Shown here in pieces: positions 61,295 through 63,791 of a stretch of 63,791 nt of DNA. The translations under genes and the position numbers were made by a program. The stretch comes from an uncultured Lachnospiraceae bacterium (GTDB taxonomy: Bacteria > Bacillota > Clostridia > Lachnospirales > Lachnospiraceae): contig CAJUGJ010000020.1 in NCBI GenBank assembly GCA_910586015.1, positions 1 to 63,791 of the forward strand, given 5' to 3'. A model generated the notes under the pieces. It worked only from the letters and a program-made list of their open reading frames with translations, was not told where the DNA came from and ran no database searches. Numbering within the stretch: position 1 is the stretch's first letter; every line of letters starts with the position of its first letter.

Positions 61295-62560
61295 ATGGGA
61301 ATGACAATGACACAAAAGATCTTAGCAGCACATGCTGGATTAGAGTCTGTCACAGCTGGACAGTTGATTGAGGCAAACCTCGATTTAGTTTTGGCAAATG
61401 ATATTACTGGACCAGTTGCAATCAAAGAGGTAGGAAAATTAAATAAAAAAACAGTATTTGATAAAAATAAGGTAGTTCTTGTACCAGATCATTTTACTCC
61501 GAATAAAGATATTAAATCCGCAGAAAACTGCAAATGTCTTAGGGATTACGCAAAAGCACAGGAACTTACGAATTATTTTGAAGTAGGGACAATGGGAATT
61601 GAACATGCCTTACTTCCAGAAAAGGGCTTAATTGTTGCCGGAGAAACTTGTATTGGTGCAGATTCTCATACTTGTACTTATGGAGCATTAGGAGCATTTT
61701 CTACAGGAGTAGGAAGTACCGATATGGGAGCAGGTATGATTACTGGAAAAGCGTGGTTTAAAGTTCCATCAGCTATTAAATTTACTTTAACTGGAAAACC
61801 GAAGAAATGGGTTAGTGGCAAGGATGTTATTTTGCATATTATAGGAAAGATTGGAGTAGATGGAGCACTTTATAAATCGATGGAGTTTACTGGTGATGGA
61901 ATTGCAAATCTGTCAATGGATGATCGATTTACTATTGCAAATATGGCGATTGAGGCAGGAGCAAAAAATGGTATTTTTCCTGTGGATGAAGTAACGATTG
62001 CCTATATGAAAGAACACTCTCAAAAGGACTATACAATCTATGAAGCAGATGAAGATGCAGAATATGATGCAGAATATACGATAGATTTAGATACCTTAGA
62101 GCCAACAATCGCATTCCCTCATCTTCCAGAAAATACAAAGACTGTGAAAGAAGCAGGAGAAGTAAAAATTGATCAGGTGGTAATAGGTTCTTGTACGAAT
62201 GGTAGAATTAGTGATTTACGTACAGCAGCCGCTGTCTTAAAGGGAAGAAAAGTCGCAGAGGGTATTCGGGCGATTATTTTTCCTGCAACACAGACAGTTT
62301 ATTTACAGGCAATCGAAGAAGGATTAATTTCTATATTTATTCAGGCGGGAGCAGTTGTGAGTACACCAACTTGTGGTCCTTGTCTTGGTGGACATATGGG
62401 AGTTTTGGCAGCTGGAGAACGTGCGGTTTCTACAACAAATCGAAACTTTGTCGGACGTATGGGACATATTGATTCAGAAGTATATTTAGCAAGTCCAGCA
62501 GTTGCCGCTGCCAGTGCAATAACTGGAAAAATCACTGAACCAATACAATTAGGACTATAG
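61295..62560 (+). CDS. leuC: 3-isopropylmalate dehydratase large subunit
   Basis: A 421-residue LeuC of the shorter (archaeal/clostridial-type) group, which forms the isomerase with LeuD. The 4Fe-4S ligands are in VIGSCTNGR and TPTCGPCLGGHMG; substrate-binding segments include ADSHTCTYGALGAFSTGVGSTD. GGAGG precedes the ATG by 9 nt. It converts 2-isopropylmalate to 3-isopropylmalate. leuD follows after 23 bp. Confidence 0.96.
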   Translation: MGMTMTQKILAAHAGLESVTAGQLIEANLDLVLANDITGPVAIKEVGKLNKKTVFDKNKVVLVPDHFTPNKDIKSAENCKCLRDYAKAQELTNYFEVGTMGIEHALLPEKGLIVAGETCIGADSHTCTYGALGAFSTGVGSTDMGAGMITGKAWFKVPSAIKFTLTGKPKKWVSGKDVILHIIGKIGVDGALYKSMEFTGDGIANLSMDDRFTIANMAIEAGAKNGIFPVDEVTIAYMKEHSQKDYTIYEADEDAEYDAEYTIDLDTLEPTIAFPHLPENTKTVKEAGEVKIDQVVIGSCTNGRISDLRTAAAVLKGRKVAEGIRAIIFPATQTVYLQAIEEGLISIFIQAGAVVSTPTCGPCLGGHMGVLAAGERAVSTTNRNFVGRMGHIDSEVYLASPAVAAASAITGKITEPIQLGL

Positions 62561-62583
62561 TTTTTTAGAGAGGAGATGATAAT

Positions 62584-63069
62584 ATGAAAGCAAGAGGTAC
62601 CGTGCATAAATATGGAGATAATGTAGATACAGATGTTATTATTCCTGCCAGATACTTAAATTCGACCGATCCAAAGGAACTGGCAAAAAAGTGTATGGAG
62701 GATATTGATAAAGACTTTGTAAACCGAGTAAAACTTGGAGATATCATGGTAGCGAATAAAAACTTTGGATGTGGATCTTCAAGAGAACATGCTCCGATTG
62801 CAATTAAGGCATCGGGTATTGCTTGTGTTATTGCAGAAACTTTTGCAAGAATCTTTTACCGTAATGCAATCAATATTGGATTGCCGATTATTGAATGTCC
62901 AGAAGCTGCAAAAGAGATTGAAGCGGGAGATGATGTAGAAATTGATTTTGACTCAGGAATGATCTATAATCACACAAAAAACACCTCCTATAAAGGACAG
63001 GCATTTCCAGAATTTATGCAAAAGATTATACAGGCAGAAGGTCTGATGAATTATATTAATAGACAATAA
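62584..63069 (+). CDS. leuD: 3-isopropylmalate dehydratase small subunit
   Basis: A 161-residue LeuD with DNVDTDVIIPARYLN, NFGCGSSREHAPIAIK and FARIFYRNAINIGLP, the standard swivel-domain motifs. It is the partner of LeuC; the short length matches the archaeal/clostridial form. AGAGGAG precedes the ATG. The strong terminator about 95 bp downstream closes the operon; the intervening sequence holds nothing I can name. Confidence 0.96.
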   Translation: MKARGTVHKYGDNVDTDVIIPARYLNSTDPKELAKKCMEDIDKDFVNRVKLGDIMVANKNFGCGSSREHAPIAIKASGIACVIAETFARIFYRNAINIGLPIIECPEAAKEIEAGDDVEIDFDSGMIYNHTKNTSYKGQAFPEFMQKIIQAEGLMNYINRQ

Positions 63070-63163
63070 TTAAAATACTAGAAAAAGAGAGTATAACAAA
63101 GGCAGTAGCCCATAAGGAAACATTACAAAACTTATGACTTATGCTAGGTAAACGGAAAAATAG

Positions 63164-63210
63164 AAAATGCTATGCAATCAGTGAACCTTTTGCATAGCAT
63201 TTTTTATTTT
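63164..63210 (+). terminator. Rho-independent terminator of the leu operon
   Basis: AAAATGCTATGCAA (63164-63177) pairs perfectly with TTGCATAGCATTTT (63190-63203) around a 12-nt loop, followed by TTATTTT. Confidence 0.92.
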
Positions 63211-63320
63211 ATGGCTTTAGCCAGTTGAGTACAGCGGAGTTTTTCGTGATCCGAAAAATGGAGCCGCGCGAAACAAAAAACCACCTGCTATGCGGGTGGT
63301 GTACCAAGTGCTTCTAGCAC

Positions 63321-63387
63321 AAAAATCACCTTTCCGTTATGATAGAGTTGTTCAAGCCACTATATAATGAAAGGAAAGGTGATTTTT
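63321..63387 (+). promoter_or_regulatory. IS200 tnpA translation-blocking inverted repeat
   Basis: AAAAATCACCTTTCC (63321-63335) and GGAAAGGTGATTTTT (63373-63387) are perfect 15-bp complements. The right arm ends at the base before the tnpA ATG and contains its GGAAAGG ribosome site, so folding would hide the start. This matches the known 5' untranslated stem that limits IS200 transposase synthesis. Confidence 0.8.
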
Positions 63388-63767
63388 ATGGCTAATAAGA
63401 CAAATAGTATGGCACATACGAAATGGACGTGTAAATACCACATTGTCTTTACTCCTGACGAAAAGCGATCTATAATCAATACAAAGAAAGCCTACATGAT
63501 ATCATAAAGCAGTTGTGTTCATATAAAGGAGTGGAGATTATCAAAGGACATTTGATGCCAGATCATATTCACATGCTCGTCAAAGCATTAGAAGACAGTC
63601 TGGGATACTTACAGGCAAAGCACGAAAAATCTGAAATCCTATATGAAGCGTCAGTGGAGTCTTGTCAAAAGAATGGCTGGCATGTTCAGGGAGAGAGAAT
63701 AGGTACTACCCAAAAAATAACTGCTTGCTATTTTGGTGACGATTCCTTATACTGTCAGTGGAGGTGA
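63388..63767 (+). pseudogene. tnpA: Frameshifted IS200 TnpA (Y1 HUH transposase)
   Basis: The frame from ATG 63388 reads like IS200 TnpA (MANKTNSMAHTKWTCKYHIVFTP) but runs into a stop at 63505-63507. From about 63471 the next frame continues the family sequence (YNQYKESLHDIIKQLC, then YKGVEIIKGHLMPDHIHMLV, which carries the HUH histidines). Beyond about 63582 the similarity is weak (GYLQAK could correspond to GYLKGK). No catalytic tyrosine region is recognisable in this frame, which ends at 63767. The copy cannot encode an intact transposase unless frameshifting occurs. Confidence 0.8.
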
Positions 63768-63771
63768 AAGC

Positions 63772-63791
63772 ATGGTTCGTTTTTACATAGT
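63772..63791 (+). CDS. Possible start of a CDS running off the window
   Basis: GGAGGTG at about 63760-63766 precedes an ATG at 63772 (MVRFYI...), open to the window edge. Only six codons are visible, so nothing can be said about the product. Confidence 0.35.

Larger units (their letters stand above)
63277..63791 (+). mobile_element. Left end of an IS200-type element, running off the window
   Basis: A subterminal hairpin (CCACCTGC 63281-63288, GCGGGTGG 63292-63299), then the regulatory dyad around the tnpA start, then a frameshifted tnpA. A further hairpin TTTTTCG / CGAAAAA lies just outside (about 63240-63258) and may be host or IS sequence. The right end is not in the window. Confidence 0.7.

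Noticed and set aside
63513..63767. An independent 84-aa gene
   Set aside because: The first part is the HUH region of IS200 TnpA in a shifted frame; it is part of a pseudogene.
1..63791. tRNA, rRNA, prophage or replication origin
   Set aside because: No tRNA-like cloverleaf with CCA-type end, rRNA segment, phage structural gene or DnaA-box cluster was noticed on reading both strands; a covariance-model search was not possible here.

Overview
The window is a chromosomal stretch of a low-GC, spore-forming, anaerobic Firmicute (Bacillota), most probably a Lachnospiraceae-type Clostridium relative. The evidence is: AT-rich codon use throughout; a complete spoIIAA-spoIIAB-sigF sporulation operon; a CdaA/CdaR (YbbR) c-di-AMP locus; a T-box leader on valS; a BceRS-BceAB type antimicrobial-peptide module; a FapA-family protein; and large Lachnospiraceae-type proteins of unknown function. 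No rRNA, tRNA, CRISPR array or prophage was recognised. I cannot name the species from sequence alone.

Layout. 1-0.6 kb: right end of an IS200/IS605-family element joined to a 5'-truncated ABC ATPase gene. 0.7-3.2 kb: serpin, maltose-type O-acetyltransferase and alpha/beta-hydrolase, closely spaced on the plus strand. 3.3-6.3 kb: a very AT-rich minus-strand cassette (532-aa unknown protein, MoaA-like radical SAM enzyme, small parallel beta-helix protein), which I regard as the best candidate for an undescribed system. 6.6-12.7 kb: MarR regulator plus flavodoxin, a secreted protein overlapping a GH13 amylosucrase/sucrose-phosphorylase-like enzyme, and a UvrD/PcrA-type helicase. 12.7-17.3 kb: XRE regulator and two ABC exporters (minus strand). 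17.4-21.4 kb: MerR regulator divergent from aldo/keto reductase, PfkB-type sugar-phosphate kinase and PTS enzyme I.

22.5-26.6 kb: a structured leader, two membrane proteins, cdaA, cdaR and HPr. 26.7-30.7 kb: Wzm/Wzt-type polysaccharide exporter, a WsaF-like glycosyltransferase and a CDP-glycerol glycerophosphotransferase-like protein, i.e. a cell-surface polymer locus. 30.8-32.9 kb: LiaF/DUF4097-like membrane protein and a lipoprotein with an 18-bp tandem repeat. 32.9-41.7 kb: a five-gene run (1199-aa DUF5717-like protein, actin/Hsp70-fold DUF5716-like protein, TPR protein, coiled-coil membrane protein, subtilase), the second candidate for an undescribed system.

41.7-44.8 kb: T-box leader and valS. 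44.9-49.9 kb: FapA-like protein, a 46-aa small protein, a zinc-ribbon/TPR membrane protein, then spoIIAA-spoIIAB-sigF. 50.6-55.2 kb: response regulator, short sensor kinase and BceAB-like transporter. 55.25-57.3 kb: a TnpB-only IS605-type element sitting inside the first codons of a conserved-looking gene. 57.3-59.7 kb: a lipoprotein paralogous to the one at 32 kb, and mutY. 59.7-63.2 kb: leuB, a small membrane protein, leuC and leuD, closed by a strong terminator. 63.3 kb to the end: left end of an IS200-type element with a frameshifted tnpA.

Two patterns cross gene boundaries. A leader sequence recurs in front of three unrelated genes (about 29.5, 36.6 and 59.8 kb) and overlaps their Shine-Dalgarno sites. 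IS200/IS605-family material occurs three times without an intact tnpA, and in two places it breaks a host gene.
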